Shown here in pieces: positions 52,540-61,265 of a stretch of 64,000 nt of DNA (position 1 is its first letter; each line of letters starts with the position of its first letter). Origin of the DNA: an uncultured Rhodospirillales bacterium (GTDB lineage Bacteria > Pseudomonadota > Alphaproteobacteria > Acetobacterales > Acetobacteraceae); the NCBI GenBank assembly GCA_903835235.1, contig CAILMF010000001.1, forward strand, positions 264,897 through 328,896, read 5' to 3'. The translations under genes and the position numbers were made by a program. Below the pieces are notes generated by a model. It ran no database searches, was not told the DNA's origin, and worked only from the letters and a program-made list of their open reading frames with translations.

Positions 52540-52569
52540 GCCCTCTCCCCCGACGACGGGGGAGAGGGC
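52540..52569. terminator. Perfect 13-bp hairpin between convergent ndk and methyltransferase genes
   Basis: GCCCTCTCCCCCG-ACGA-CGGGGGAGAGGGC, without mismatch. There is no T-run on either side, but position between two gene ends and stem strength suggest a bidirectional terminator or RNA-stabilising hairpin. Confidence 0.6.
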
Positions 52570-52572
52570 TAC

Positions 52573-53289
52573 TCAGGGCGCCTCGAAGCAGGCTTCCACC
52601 TGTGCCAGCGCCGCGCGCGGGGTCGCCGCGACGTTGAACAGGCCGGCCTTCCGGTGCAGCAGGAAGTCCGTGTAGGAAATCCGCGAGATTTCAAACAGGC
52701 TGTTCAACACCGGCACGAAATTCTCGCGCGGGCGTTGAAACAGAATGGTCTGCCCATGGCCCGGGAAGGTCACATAGCTCCATAGCGGCATGAAGTCGTG
52801 CACGGCGATGACTATCTTGTAGACATCGCCCATCCAGGATTGATCGGGGATACCGGTTATGGTGCGCAGTTCCAGGTGCCTGGACAGCTCACTCTCGCCG
52901 GCGATGAAGTTGGTCGGCATGGTATCGTCGATCAGAATCAGGGACCGGTCGTGAATCAGGCTGATGCTGCAGAGCAGATCGCGGAACGTCTGTTCAAAGG
53001 TGTGCAGCCCGTCCAGATAGATCAGGTCGAACTTGCCGCATTCCCTGGAATGGCGGCTGAAATATTCATCGCTTGAACATTGAAAATAGCGGGTATTTCC
53101 AGCCTGTCGGGATTGAAAGTCAAACAGGAACCGGGGATCCACCGCCACCTTGAAATCCGCGGCGACCTTATGGAAGGTTTCGCCCTTGCTGACACCAATT
53201 TCCAGGTAACGGGTGCCCGCGTTGATCTGCAGCAGGGCGTTCAACCTCCCATTGCGCTGTGTCAGGTCAAGCGTCGAGAAATTGTTCAT
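52573..53289 (-). CDS. Class I SAM-dependent methyltransferase, unassigned substrate
   Basis: 238 residues. The Rossmann motif I is YLEIGVSKGETF (about 29-40) with the acidic residue VDPRFLFDF after strand 2; YLDGLHTFEQ and LILIDDTMPTN mark later motifs, a Methyltransf_24-like pattern seen in sugar or polysaccharide modification clusters. Codon use is clearly less GC-rich than in its neighbours (many AT-ending codons), suggesting horizontal acquisition. No partner genes are near. The last bases of the gene touch the hairpin described before. Confidence 0.8.
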   Translation of the reverse strand: MNNFSTLDLTQRNGRLNALLQINAGTRYLEIGVSKGETFHKVAADFKVAVDPRFLFDFQSRQAGNTRYFQCSSDEYFSRHSRECGKFDLIYLDGLHTFEQTFRDLLCSISLIHDRSLILIDDTMPTNFIAGESELSRHLELRTITGIPDQSWMGDVYKIVIAVHDFMPLWSYVTFPGHGQTILFQRPRENFVPVLNSLFEISRISYTDFLLHRKAGLFNVAATPRAALAQVEACFEAP

Positions 53290-53548
53290 CTTTCGCCGCC
53301 CCAGCTGTCACGTTGGCCCGACTGCACCTCAGGTCCAAGGCCAGGCGGCCGACGCCGACAGCAGCCAAGCTCGATGCGCGGGCAGGCACCTGCGGATATC
53401 GTCCCATGGCCGGTCGCGGGCACTCGGGTGATTTGACCTGAACGCGGCCTGCCGCGGCGATATCCGTTCCGATGGACCCACCGGAAACCCGTCCTGCATT
53501 CACGTGGATGCACCGCGCGCGCGACGCCACGCCAGGGCGGCTGGTGCG
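53290..53548. other. Intergenic space with partial repeat, no gene
   Basis: 259 bases upstream of the methyltransferase gene, continuing into the MITE copy. At 53461-53490, TATCCGTTCCGATGG...CCGG resembles the first hairpin of the MITE, so it may be a decayed third copy. I see no convincing gene or promoter consensus; the methyltransferase promoter should lie here. Confidence 0.45.
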
Positions 53549-53664
53549 CTGCGGCACTGGCCGCCCCGCTGACTCAGCGGGAGCAGATTGCGTGCTGTCG
53601 CTTCAATAGCTTGCAGAGCAGGAAATCCGTTCCGATGGCACCAGCAGAACGGGTTTGGCTCTAG
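53549..53664 (-). repeat. Two-hairpin MITE-like element, copy 2 (reverse orientation)
   Basis: On the minus strand it reads CTAGAGCCAAACCCGTTCTG, then GGATTTCCTGCTCTGCAA, then GACAGCACGCAATCTGCTC and CAGCGGGGCGGCCAGTGCC, aligning block by block with copy 1 at 12577-12693. Both hairpins are imperfect here, so it is older or decayed. Its CTAG end contains the stop codon of the cytochrome oxidase subunit IV gene. Confidence 0.7.
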
Positions 53665-53819
53665 ACGATGAAGATCGCCATCGCCACCAGCACCGCCACC
53701 GTCAGGCCAATGCCCCAGGTGACGAACTGGGTGAAGCCTTCCCAGCCACGCTGGCGCTCGGCCAGGATGTCCTTCGCGCTCACCGCGACGAATTCATAGC
53801 TGCTCTGCTGTTCGGCCAA
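53661..53819 (-). CDS. aa3-type cytochrome c oxidase subunit IV (small bacterial type)
   Basis: 52-residue membrane protein: a soluble N-terminus (EQQSSYEFVAVSAKDILAERQ), then QRGWEGFTQFVTWG and one membrane helix ending VAMAIFIV. The motif W-x2-F-x2-F-x-T-W-G followed by a single helix is the pattern of the tiny subunit IV of alphaproteobacterial aa3 oxidases. The start is a TTG at 53819, set by GAGGA seven bases upstream. No other oxidase subunit gene is in the window. The TAG stop lies in the CTAG end of the MITE copy. purN ends 59 bases upstream. Confidence 0.82.
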   Translation of the reverse strand: MAEQQSSYEFVAVSAKDILAERQRGWEGFTQFVTWGIGLTVAVLVAMAIFIV

Positions 53820-53878
53820 GGCACGGTCCTCGTATGGAAGGCTGTTTGCTGGGCGGAAGGTGTAGAAACTGCCGGGCG

Positions 53879-54556
53879 TTACGGCAAGGGGTTGGCCAAG
53901 GCGCCCTGGGCGCCATCGGCCACCACCAGGGCGCGGCCGCCCTCCAGCCGCACCCGCCCGGCCGCCAACCAGGCCAGCGCCGCCGGGTACAGCCGGTGTT
54001 CCTGCGCCAGCACCCGCGCCGCCAGGCTGTCGGCGTCGTCATCCGCCAGCACCGGCACCGCCGCCTGGGCCAGGATCGGCCCCTCATCCACGCCCGGCGA
54101 GACCAGGTGCACGGTGCAGCCATGCAGCCGAACCCCGGCGGCCAACGCTCGCTCATGCGTCTCCAGGCCCGGAAAGCTCGGCAGCAGGCTGGGGTGGATG
54201 TTCACCAGCCGGCCGAACCAGCTGAAAACGAACCCCTCGGTCAACACCCGCATGAAGCCGGCCAGCGCCACCAGTTCCACGCCATGGCGGTCCAGTTCGG
54301 CCTGCATGGCGGCTTCGAACCCCGCGCGGTCGCCCTTGAAGCCGCGGCTTTCCACCACAGCGGTCGCCACGCCGGCCGCCCGCGCCGTCTCAAGCCCGGC
54401 CGCCCCAGCCTTGTTGGCCAGCACCAGCACCACCTCGGCGGGGTAGGCGGGGTCCGCAGCGGCGGCCAGCAGCGCCGCCATGTTGCTGCCGCGGCCAGAG
54501 ATCAGCACCGCCACCCGGGCCCGCCCCGGCCCGGCCGGCACGAAGGCCTGCTGCAT
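53879..54556 (-). CDS. purN: Phosphoribosylglycinamide formyltransferase
   Basis: 225 residues. VAVLISGRGSNMAALL binds the phosphoribosyl part; NIHPSLLPSFPG carries the catalytic His, and VSPGVDEGPILAQAAVPV the Asp. The folate-dependent third step of purine synthesis. ATG 54556 overlaps the purM stop by one base, so purM-purN are coupled. The C-terminal extension of about 20 residues (RVRLEGGRALVVADGAQG) is longer than in E. coli PurN but normal for alphaproteobacteria. Confidence 0.95.
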   Translation of the reverse strand: MQQAFVPAGPGRARVAVLISGRGSNMAALLAAAADPAYPAEVVLVLANKAGAAGLETARAAGVATAVVESRGFKGDRAGFEAAMQAELDRHGVELVALAGFMRVLTEGFVFSWFGRLVNIHPSLLPSFPGLETHERALAAGVRLHGCTVHLVSPGVDEGPILAQAAVPVLADDDADSLAARVLAQEHRLYPAALAWLAAGRVRLEGGRALVVADGAQGALANPLP

Positions 54557-55635
54557 CAGGCGCGCGGCCAGCCGGCGGGCAGGTTGTCCACCCGCAGCCC
54601 CGCCGCGCCGCTCGCGGCCTCCAGCGTGCCGATGCGGAACACCTGCTCACCAGCGGCGCCCAGCTGGGCCATGGCGGCATCCGTGTCGGCCGCGGCCACC
54701 ACCAGCACCATGCCGATGCCGCAGTTGAACACGCGCAGCATCTCATCCGGCTGCACATTGCCGGCCGCCGCCAGCCAGGCGAACACGGGCGGCACCGGCC
54801 AGCTGGCGGCATCAACCACCGCTTCCACGCCTTCCGGCAGCACCCGCGGCAGGTTGCCCGGCAGGCCGCCACCGGTGATATGCGCCGCCGCCTTCAACAG
54901 CCCGGCTTTGTGCAGCGCCAGCATCGGCTGCACGTAGATCCGCGTCGGCGCCAGCAGCGCCTCGCCCAGGGTAGCGCCCGGCTGGAACGGGCAGGGCGCG
55001 TCCAGCGCCACCCCGGCCGCCACGGCAATGCGCCGCACCAGCGAAAATCCGTTGGAATGCACGCCCGCCGAGGCCAGCCCCAGCAGCACGTCGCCCGGGC
55101 CGACATCCGGCTTCGGCAGCAGGGTGCCGCGCTCGGCAGCGCCCACGCTGAAGCCCGCCAGGTCATAATCCTCAGCGGCGTACATGCCCGGCATCTCGGC
55201 GGTCTCGCCACCCACCAGGGCGCAGCCGGTGATCCGGCAGCCCTCGGCAATGCCGGAGATCACGGCGCGCGCGTGCTCGACGCTCAGCTTGCCGGTGGCA
55301 AAATAGTCCAGGAAGAACAGCGGCTCGGCGCCCGCCACCACCAGGTCGTTCACGCACATGGCCACCAGGTCGATCCCGACCGTGTCGTGCCTGCCGGTAT
55401 CGATGGCCAGCTTCAGCTTGGTGCCGACGCCATCGGTGGAACTGACCAGCACGGGGTCCTGGAAGCCCGCGGCGCGCAGGTCGAACAGCGCACCGAAGCC
55501 GCCCAGGCCGCCCATCACGCCACGGCGAGAGGTGGCCTTGGCCAACGGCTTGATGGCATCGACCAGCGCATCGCCGGCGTCGATATCCACCCCGGCATCA
55601 CGGTAGGTCAGGCTTTGGGAGGTGGAACTGGTCAG
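54556..55635 (-). CDS. purM: Phosphoribosylformylglycinamidine cyclo-ligase (AIR synthetase)
   Basis: About 359 residues. [29 protein letters not shown] opens the enzyme; [32 protein letters not shown] and [11 protein letters not shown] are ATP- and substrate-binding blocks. The start is unusual: no ATG is near. GGAGG (55645-55641) stands five bases before a CTG at 55635, in frame with the conserved N-terminus; TTG 55647 and GTG 55728 are other options, but GTG 55728 would overlap the divergent gene. I use CTG 55635 as most likely. It forms a unit with purN. Confidence 0.88.
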   Translation of the reverse strand: MTSSTSQSLTYRDAGVDIDAGDALVDAIKPLAKATSRRGVMGGLGGFGALFDLRAAGFQDPVLVSSTDGVGTKLKLAIDTGRHDTVGIDLVAMCVNDLVVAGAEPLFFLDYFATGKLSVEHARAVISGIAEGCRITGCALVGGETAEMPGMYAAEDYDLAGFSVGAAERGTLLPKPDVGPGDVLLGLASAGVHSNGFSLVRRIAVAAGVALDAPCPFQPGATLGEALLAPTRIYVQPMLALHKAGLLKAAAHITGGGLPGNLPRVLPEGVEAVVDAASWPVPPVFAWLAAAGNVQPDEMLRVFNCGIGMVLVVAAADTDAAMAQLGAAGEQVFRIGTLEAASGAAGLRVDNLPAGWPRA

Positions 55636-55687
55636 GATAGCCTCCAATCGGCTAAGGCTTGCGCTGGGCTGGCTGCGGGGATTGCCG

Positions 55688-56485
55688 ATGCTTGGTTGCA
55701 GGACATGGCGTTCGCGGCGCGGCGCCACAAACCACAGGGGCGGGCTGACCGCAACCGGATTGCTGCTGGCCGCGTTGATCGTCGCCCTGCCGGGGGCGCG
55801 GATATTGATTACCCCTGCCAGCGCTCAATTCCTCGCCGCCCCGCCCGGCGCCACGCCCATCGCCCCGCCGGCGGGCGATGCCGGCCTGGCCTTCACCCAG
55901 CGCAATGTCCCGGCCGAGGCCACCGCCGCCGACGCGGTGCAGGCCAAGGAACGCGCCCTGGCGCAAGGCCGCCGCACCGCCTGGCAGGCCCTGGCCAGCA
56001 CCGCCGGGCTGGGCGGGCAGCAACTCAACGACGCGCAGATCGACGACCTCGTCGCCTCGATCATCGTCGAGGAGGAGCGCCTGACCGCCACCCGCTACAG
56101 CGGACGAATCACCGTGAACTTCGCCCCCGACCGGGTCCGCGCCCTTATAGCCGGCCGCCCCATGGCCCCCGGCGGCGCCCCGGCGCCCTTGGCCGGCGGC
56201 GCGCTGCCGGCCACGCCGGCCTCCAACTGGGTGCAGGCCACCGCCACCTACCGCTCCATGGGCGAATGGCTGGAACTGCGCCGCCGCCTGCTCTCCGCCG
56301 CGCCGGTGGCGACGCTGGAGGTGCAATCCATCGCGGTGGATGCCGCCCGGCTGCGGCTCGGCCTGCGCGCCGACCCCACCGCCGCCACCGGCGACCTGGC
56401 CGCGCTGGGCGTGGCGCTGCAGCCCGGCGGTGCCGTGCCCGGCGCTGGCGACATCTGGCGGGTAGGCCTTGCCGGAGGGGGCTGA
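55688..56485 (+). CDS. DUF2066-containing secreted protein
   Basis: 265 residues. A signal peptide ([22 protein letters not shown]) is followed by the DUF2066 pattern: [61 protein letters not shown]. Function unknown; members lie in this purM / CDP-alcohol / PerM / hdaA neighbourhood in many alphaproteobacteria. The C-terminal half folds probably as a second domain. ATG 55688 is behind GGGGA. Its end overlaps the next gene by 17 bases. Confidence 0.82.
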   Translation: MLGCRTWRSRRGATNHRGGLTATGLLLAALIVALPGARILITPASAQFLAAPPGATPIAPPAGDAGLAFTQRNVPAEATAADAVQAKERALAQGRRTAWQALASTAGLGGQQLNDAQIDDLVASIIVEEERLTATRYSGRITVNFAPDRVRALIAGRPMAPGGAPAPLAGGALPATPASNWVQATATYRSMGEWLELRRRLLSAAPVATLEVQSIAVDAARLRLGLRADPTAATGDLAALGVALQPGGAVPGAGDIWRVGLAGGG

Positions 56486-57059
56486 CACGCGCCGGGAGCC
56501 GACCCGGGCGCCGCCCAGCGCGCTCTACGTCACGCTGCCCAACCTCATCACGGTGGCCAGGCTCTGTGCCGTGCCGGCTACCGTCTGGCTGATCCTGCAT
56601 GGCCGGATGGACCTTGGCTTCGGCCTGTTCATCGGCGCCGGCATCTCGGATGCGGTGGATGGCTGGCTCGCCCGCATCCGCAACGCCCGCAGCAAGCTTG
56701 GCGCCATCCTGGATCCCCTGGCCGACAAGACCCTGCTGGTCTCGGTCTACGTGACCCTGGCGGCGGTCGGCGTGCTGCCGGACTGGCTGGCCATACTGGT
56801 GGTGTTCCGCGACATGCTGATCATCGGTGGCTTCCTGATGCTCTGGGTGCTGGAGGCGCCGCCCCGGGTCCGCCCGCTGCTGGTCTCCAAGCTCAACACC
56901 GCGCTGCAAATCGGCCTGGCCGCGCTGGCGCTGGGCCTGGCCGGCTTCAACCTGGCCGCGCCGCTGCTGCTGGAAGCCGGCATCTGGGCCACCGCCGCCT
57001 GCACCCTGGTCTCCGGCGCCGCCTATGTCTGGCTGGCGCTGCGGCGGGTGCCGGCATGA
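56469..57059 (+). CDS. CDP-alcohol phosphatidyltransferase (PgsA-like)
   Basis: 196-residue membrane enzyme with the complete catalytic motif: D61, D64-G65, A68-R69, G78, D82 and D86. Such enzymes make phosphatidylglycerophosphate or cardiolipin from CDP-diacylglycerol. Six hydrophobic helices. TTG 56469 is the most upstream plausible start, within the end of the DUF2066 gene; no ATG is close. The gene is coupled at its end to the PerM gene (ATGA). Whether it is the main PgsA or a paralogue cannot be told. Confidence 0.88.
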   Translation: MPEGADTRREPTRAPPSALYVTLPNLITVARLCAVPATVWLILHGRMDLGFGLFIGAGISDAVDGWLARIRNARSKLGAILDPLADKTLLVSVYVTLAAVGVLPDWLAILVVFRDMLIIGGFLMLWVLEAPPRVRPLLVSKLNTALQIGLAALALGLAGFNLAAPLLLEAGIWATAACTLVSGAAYVWLALRRVPA

Positions 57060-58273
57060 GGCTGCTGCCCGGCAAGGGTCGGCCGACGCCCCGCCCGTCG
57101 GCGCTGGAGGCGCCCCGCCCCGCCACCCAGCCCCCGGCTGCCACCGAGGCCGCGCCGCCGCCAGGTCGCGGCCGGGTTTCGCCGCCCATGCCGCGCGTGG
57201 CCACCCCGGTGCAGCGCGCTGCCCTGGCGCTGGGCGTGCTGGCGGCGCTGATGCTGGCGCTGTGGCTGTTCTCGCCGATCCTGACGCCCTTCGTGCTGGC
57301 CGCCGCCGTGGCCTATTTCCTCGACCCTTCCGCCAGCTACCTGGCCCGGCTTGGCGTACCGCGCGGCCTGGCCGCGCTGCTGCTGGTGCTGGCGCTGGCC
57401 GCGGTCTCGCTGCTGGCGCTGCTGCTGCTCTACCCGCTGCTGATCGCCCAGGTCACCGTGCTGCTGCAACGCCTGCCGGCCTATGTGCTCGGCGTCGGCC
57501 AGGCCGTGCGGGAAGCCCTGACCATGCTCTCCGAGCGCCTGGGGCCGGAGGTGGTGGATACCCGCCTGCAGGACCTGGCCGTCGGCCAGGCCGGCTCGAT
57601 CATCAGCTTCTTCGGCTCGGCCCTGGCCCGGCTGATCGGCGGCGGCGTTGCCTTGTTCAACGTCTTCACGTTTGTCGCCGTCACACCGGTGGTCGCCTTC
57701 TACCTGCTGCGGGACTGGCCGCGCATGACCGCGCGGATGGACAGCTGGCTGCCGCGCCGGTCCGCCGGCGTGCTGCGGCAACTGGCGCGAGACGTCGACC
57801 GCGTGGTCTCCGCCTGGCTGCGTGGGCAGCTGCTGTGCTGCCTGCTGCTGGCGGCCATCTATGCCAGCGGGCTGACCTTGGTCGGGCTGGAACTTGGCCT
57901 GGCGGTTGGGCTGATGTCCGGACTGCTGTCCTTCATCCCCTATGTCGGCTCGCTGACCGGCATGCTCGCGGGGCTGCTGCTGGCGCTGGCGCAATTCGGC
58001 ACCTGGCACGGCGTGGGCACGGTCTTGGCCATCTTCCTCACCGGCCAGATCGTGGAGGGCTACCTGATCTACCCCTACCTGCTCGGCAACCGGGTCGAGC
58101 TCCATGCCGTCTGGGTGATCTTCGCCCTCTTCGCCGGCGGCATCGCCTTCGGCTTCCTCGGCGTGCTGCTGGCAGTGCCCATGGCGGCCGCGCTGGGCGT
58201 CGTCGCCCGCTTCTGGCTGCGGCGCTACCTGGAAAGCCCGCTCTACCTGGACCCGCCGCGCACCGGCCGATAA
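57056..58273 (+). CDS. AI-2E (PerM) family transporter
   Basis: 405 residues. A basic, Pro-rich cytosolic N-terminus (about 50) precedes eight hydrophobic segments; LDPSASYLARLGVPRGLAALL and the central NVFTFVAVTPVVAFYLLRDWPRM with the C-terminal GQIVEGYLIYPYLLGNRVELHAVWVIF are family blocks. Some members export autoinducer-2 or act as Na+/H+ antiporters; the role here is unknown. It precedes hdaA, as in many alphaproteobacteria (perM-hdaA). Confidence 0.9.
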   Translation: MRLLPGKGRPTPRPSALEAPRPATQPPAATEAAPPPGRGRVSPPMPRVATPVQRAALALGVLAALMLALWLFSPILTPFVLAAAVAYFLDPSASYLARLGVPRGLAALLLVLALAAVSLLALLLLYPLLIAQVTVLLQRLPAYVLGVGQAVREALTMLSERLGPEVVDTRLQDLAVGQAGSIISFFGSALARLIGGGVALFNVFTFVAVTPVVAFYLLRDWPRMTARMDSWLPRRSAGVLRQLARDVDRVVSAWLRGQLLCCLLLAAIYASGLTLVGLELGLAVGLMSGLLSFIPYVGSLTGMLAGLLLALAQFGTWHGVGTVLAIFLTGQIVEGYLIYPYLLGNRVELHAVWVIFALFAGGIAFGFLGVLLAVPMAAALGVVARFWLRRYLESPLYLDPPRTGR

Positions 58274-58285
58274 GCAGATGGGCCG

Positions 58286-59017
58286 ATGAAGCAATTGCCG
58301 CTGCCCTTCGCGCCCCAGCTTTCCTACGCCGCCGACGACCTGGTGCCCGACGCTTCCAACGCCGCCGCCCTGGCCTGGCTGGCCGAGCCGGCGCGCTGGC
58401 CGCTGGGCCGGCTGGCGCTGCATGGCCCGGCCGAGGTCGGCAAGACCCACATGCTGCACGCCACCGCCACCCGCTTCGGCTGGGCGCTGCTGGAGGTCGC
58501 GGCGCTGCGCGGCCTGCCGCCGCCGCCCGCCACCGGCCTGGTGCTGGACGACGCCGACCAGGCCCCCGACGAGGCCGCGCTGTTCCACCTGATCAACCTC
58601 TGTGCCGAGGCCGGCCTGCCCCTGCTGCTGGCCGGCCGCCAGCCCCCCGCCCGTTGGCCGGTCCGGCTGCCGGACCTGGCCAGCCGGCTGCGCGCCACCA
58701 CGGCGGTGGCGGTGGAACCGCCCGGTGACGCGCTGTTGGCCCGGCTGCTGGAAAAGCATTTCGCCGACCGGCAGCTGCGCACCGAGCCCGGCTTCCGCGC
58801 CTGGCTGCTGCCACGTCTGCCGCGTACCGCCGGCGCCATCGCCGAAGCCGCCGCCCGGCTGGACCGCGCCGCCCTGGTGGCCGGCATGCCGGTCAGCCGC
58901 AGCCTGGCCCGCGCCTGCCTGGCCAACCTGCTGGACCCCGCGACGCCGTTGGAGGATCAAGACGATTATGTGACGCCCAAGCCACCACCCTCGCCGGACC
59001 CGGGGGCTCTGCTGTAG
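58286..59017 (+). CDS. hdaA: DnaA-related regulator of replication initiation (HdaA)
   Basis: 243 residues. The N-terminus MKQLPLPF is the sliding-clamp-binding motif of Hda. The P-loop GPAEVGKTH (47-55) and Walker B LVLDDAD are AAA+ features; the DnaA DNA-binding domain is missing, as expected. HdaA together with the clamp triggers ATP hydrolysis by DnaA after initiation. ATG 58286 lies 12 bases after the PerM stop. Its downstream neighbour is ppk. Confidence 0.9.
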   Translation: MKQLPLPFAPQLSYAADDLVPDASNAAALAWLAEPARWPLGRLALHGPAEVGKTHMLHATATRFGWALLEVAALRGLPPPPATGLVLDDADQAPDEAALFHLINLCAEAGLPLLLAGRQPPARWPVRLPDLASRLRATTAVAVEPPGDALLARLLEKHFADRQLRTEPGFRAWLLPRLPRTAGAIAEAAARLDRAALVAGMPVSRSLARACLANLLDPATPLEDQDDYVTPKPPPSPDPGALL

Positions 59018-59026
59018 GCTGTCGGA

Positions 59027-61228
59027 ATGTCAGCCGCCGAACACCTTCCCGCCCCGCCCGCCGCCAAGCCGGCCATCGCCATCGATAGCCCGGAGCGGTT
59101 CATCAACCGCGAATTGTCCTGGCTGGACTTCAACACCCGGGTGCTGGAGGAAGCCGCCAATCCGCGGCACCCGCTGCTGGAGCGGCTGCGCTTCATCTCG
59201 ATCTCCGCCTCCAACCTCGACGAGTTCTATTCCGTTCGCGTGGCCGGCCTGATGGGCCAGGAACGCGCCGGCCTCGGCCATGTCTCGCCGGATGGCCGCA
59301 CCCCCGGCCAGCAGCTCACCGCCATCCATGCCCGCGCCCAGGCCCTGATGAACGAGCAGCAGCGCAGCTGGCGCGAGCTGCGCCTGCTGCTGCGCGAGGC
59401 CGGCGTAGCGCTGACCGAGCCCGCCGAGCTGACCGACGCCGACCGCGAATGGCTGGCCGACTTCTTCATGGAACGCGTCTTCCCGGTGCTGACCCCGCTG
59501 GCGGTGGACCCGGCGCATCCCTTCCCCTTCATCGCCAACCTGGCGCTGTGCCTGGTGATGAAGCTGGTGCGGGAGGAGGATGGCGGCACCATGCGGGCGC
59601 TGCTGCCGCTGCCGCCGCAGATCGAGCGTTTCATCCGCCTGCCCGCCGCCACCGCGCCCGCCGGCAACCAGGCCGGCATCCGCTTCGTGCTGCTGGAAGA
59701 CCTGGTCGGGCTGTTCCTGAACCGCGTCTTCCCGGGCTTCATCCCCGCCGAGGTCGGCCAGTTCCGCCTGATCCGCGACACCGACGTGGAGTTCGAGGAA
59801 GAGGCCGAGGACCTGGTCCGCAGCTACGAGACGGCGCTGAAGCGCCGCCGCCGCGGCAGCGCGATCCGGCTGGCGGTGGACGCGCACATGCCGCCCGACA
59901 TCGTCGCCTTCGTCGCCGAGGAGATGGACGCCGACCGCAGCTGGATCTTCCCGGTGGATGGCTTCCTCGGCGTGGTCGACCTGAAGCAGTTGATCGTCGA
60001 TGACCGGCCCGACCTGCTGTTCACGCCCTACACGCCGCGCTTCCCGGAACGCATCCTGGACTACGGCGGGGACTGCTTCGCCGCGATCCGCGCCAAGGAC
60101 ATCGTGGTTCACCACCCGTACGAGAGCTTCGACGTGGTGGTGCAGTTCCTGCGCCAGGCGGCACGCGACCCCAATGTGGTCGCGATCAAGCAGACGCTGT
60201 ACCGCACCACCCGCGACAGCCCCATCGCCAAGGCGCTGATCGAGGCCGCCGATGCCGGCAAGAGCGTGACCGCGATGGTCGAGCTGAAGGCCCGCTTCGA
60301 CGAGGAGCGCAACATTGCCCTGGCGCGCGAGCTTGAAGCCGCCGGCGTGCAGGTGGTCTATGGCTTCGTCGAGCTGAAGACCCACGCCAAGGTCAGCCTG
60401 GTGGTGCGGCGCGAAGGCAATACGCTGCGCAGCTACGCCCATTTCGGTACCGGCAACTACCACCCGATCACCGCGCGCATCTACACCGACATCAGCTTCT
60501 TCACCGCCGACCCCGGCCTGACGCGGGACGCCAGCAAGCTGTTCAACTTCATGACCGGCTATGCCCGGCCGGAAGCCATGCAGAGCCTGGCCTTCAGCCC
60601 GCTGACCACGCGGCCGACGCTGCTGGCGCTGATCGACAAGGAGATCGAGCACGCCAAGGCCGGCAAGCCCGCGGGCATCTGGCTGAAGATGAACAGCGTG
60701 GTCGACGAGACCCTGATCGACGCGCTGTACCGCGCCAGCCAGGCCGGCGTGAAGGTGGACTGCGTGGTACGCGGCATCTGCTGCCTGCGTCCCGGCGTGC
60801 CCGGCCTGTCCGAGAATATCCGGGTGAAGTCCATCGTCGGCCGCTTCCTGGAACACTCCCGCATCCTGGTCTTCGGCAACGGCCACAAGCTGCCCAGCCG
60901 CCGCGCCAAGGTCTATATTTCCTCGGCCGACTGGATGGCACGCAACATGGACTGGCGCGTTGAGACGCTGGTGCCGGTGGAGAACGCCACCGTGCATGCC
61001 CAGATCCTGGATCAGATCATGGTGGTTAACCTTAAGGACACCGCGCAGAGCTGGCAGCTGCGCCAGGACGGCAGCTGGCGGCGCCTGCATGCCGGGGCAC
61101 ACCCGGTTTCCGCCCATGAATACTTCATGACCAATCCCTCCCTCTCCGGCCGTGGCAGCGCGCTGCACCGGGCCGGCGCCGCCGTTCAACCCAAGCGTCA
61201 GCGGGCCGACCGTGTGGCGCAGGACTGA
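59027..61228 (+). CDS. ppk: Polyphosphate kinase 1
   Basis: 733 residues. The N-terminal [20 protein letters not shown], the catalytic-His context [29 protein letters not shown] and [15 protein letters not shown] are PPK1 hallmarks. The enzyme polymerises ATP phosphate into polyphosphate. The gene begins nine bases after hdaA and is followed by ppx, the degrading enzyme. A C-terminal tail of about 40 residues ([17 protein letters not shown]) is basic. Complete and apparently active. Confidence 0.96.
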   Translation: MSAAEHLPAPPAAKPAIAIDSPERFINRELSWLDFNTRVLEEAANPRHPLLERLRFISISASNLDEFYSVRVAGLMGQERAGLGHVSPDGRTPGQQLTAIHARAQALMNEQQRSWRELRLLLREAGVALTEPAELTDADREWLADFFMERVFPVLTPLAVDPAHPFPFIANLALCLVMKLVREEDGGTMRALLPLPPQIERFIRLPAATAPAGNQAGIRFVLLEDLVGLFLNRVFPGFIPAEVGQFRLIRDTDVEFEEEAEDLVRSYETALKRRRRGSAIRLAVDAHMPPDIVAFVAEEMDADRSWIFPVDGFLGVVDLKQLIVDDRPDLLFTPYTPRFPERILDYGGDCFAAIRAKDIVVHHPYESFDVVVQFLRQAARDPNVVAIKQTLYRTTRDSPIAKALIEAADAGKSVTAMVELKARFDEERNIALARELEAAGVQVVYGFVELKTHAKVSLVVRREGNTLRSYAHFGTGNYHPITARIYTDISFFTADPGLTRDASKLFNFMTGYARPEAMQSLAFSPLTTRPTLLALIDKEIEHAKAGKPAGIWLKMNSVVDETLIDALYRASQAGVKVDCVVRGICCLRPGVPGLSENIRVKSIVGRFLEHSRILVFGNGHKLPSRRAKVYISSADWMARNMDWRVETLVPVENATVHAQILDQIMVVNLKDTAQSWQLRQDGSWRRLHAGAHPVSAHEYFMTNPSLSGRGSALHRAGAAVQPKRQRADRVAQD

Positions 61229-61265
61229 CCGGGTGGGCACAGTTCTCCCGGACTGGTCGGCAGGC

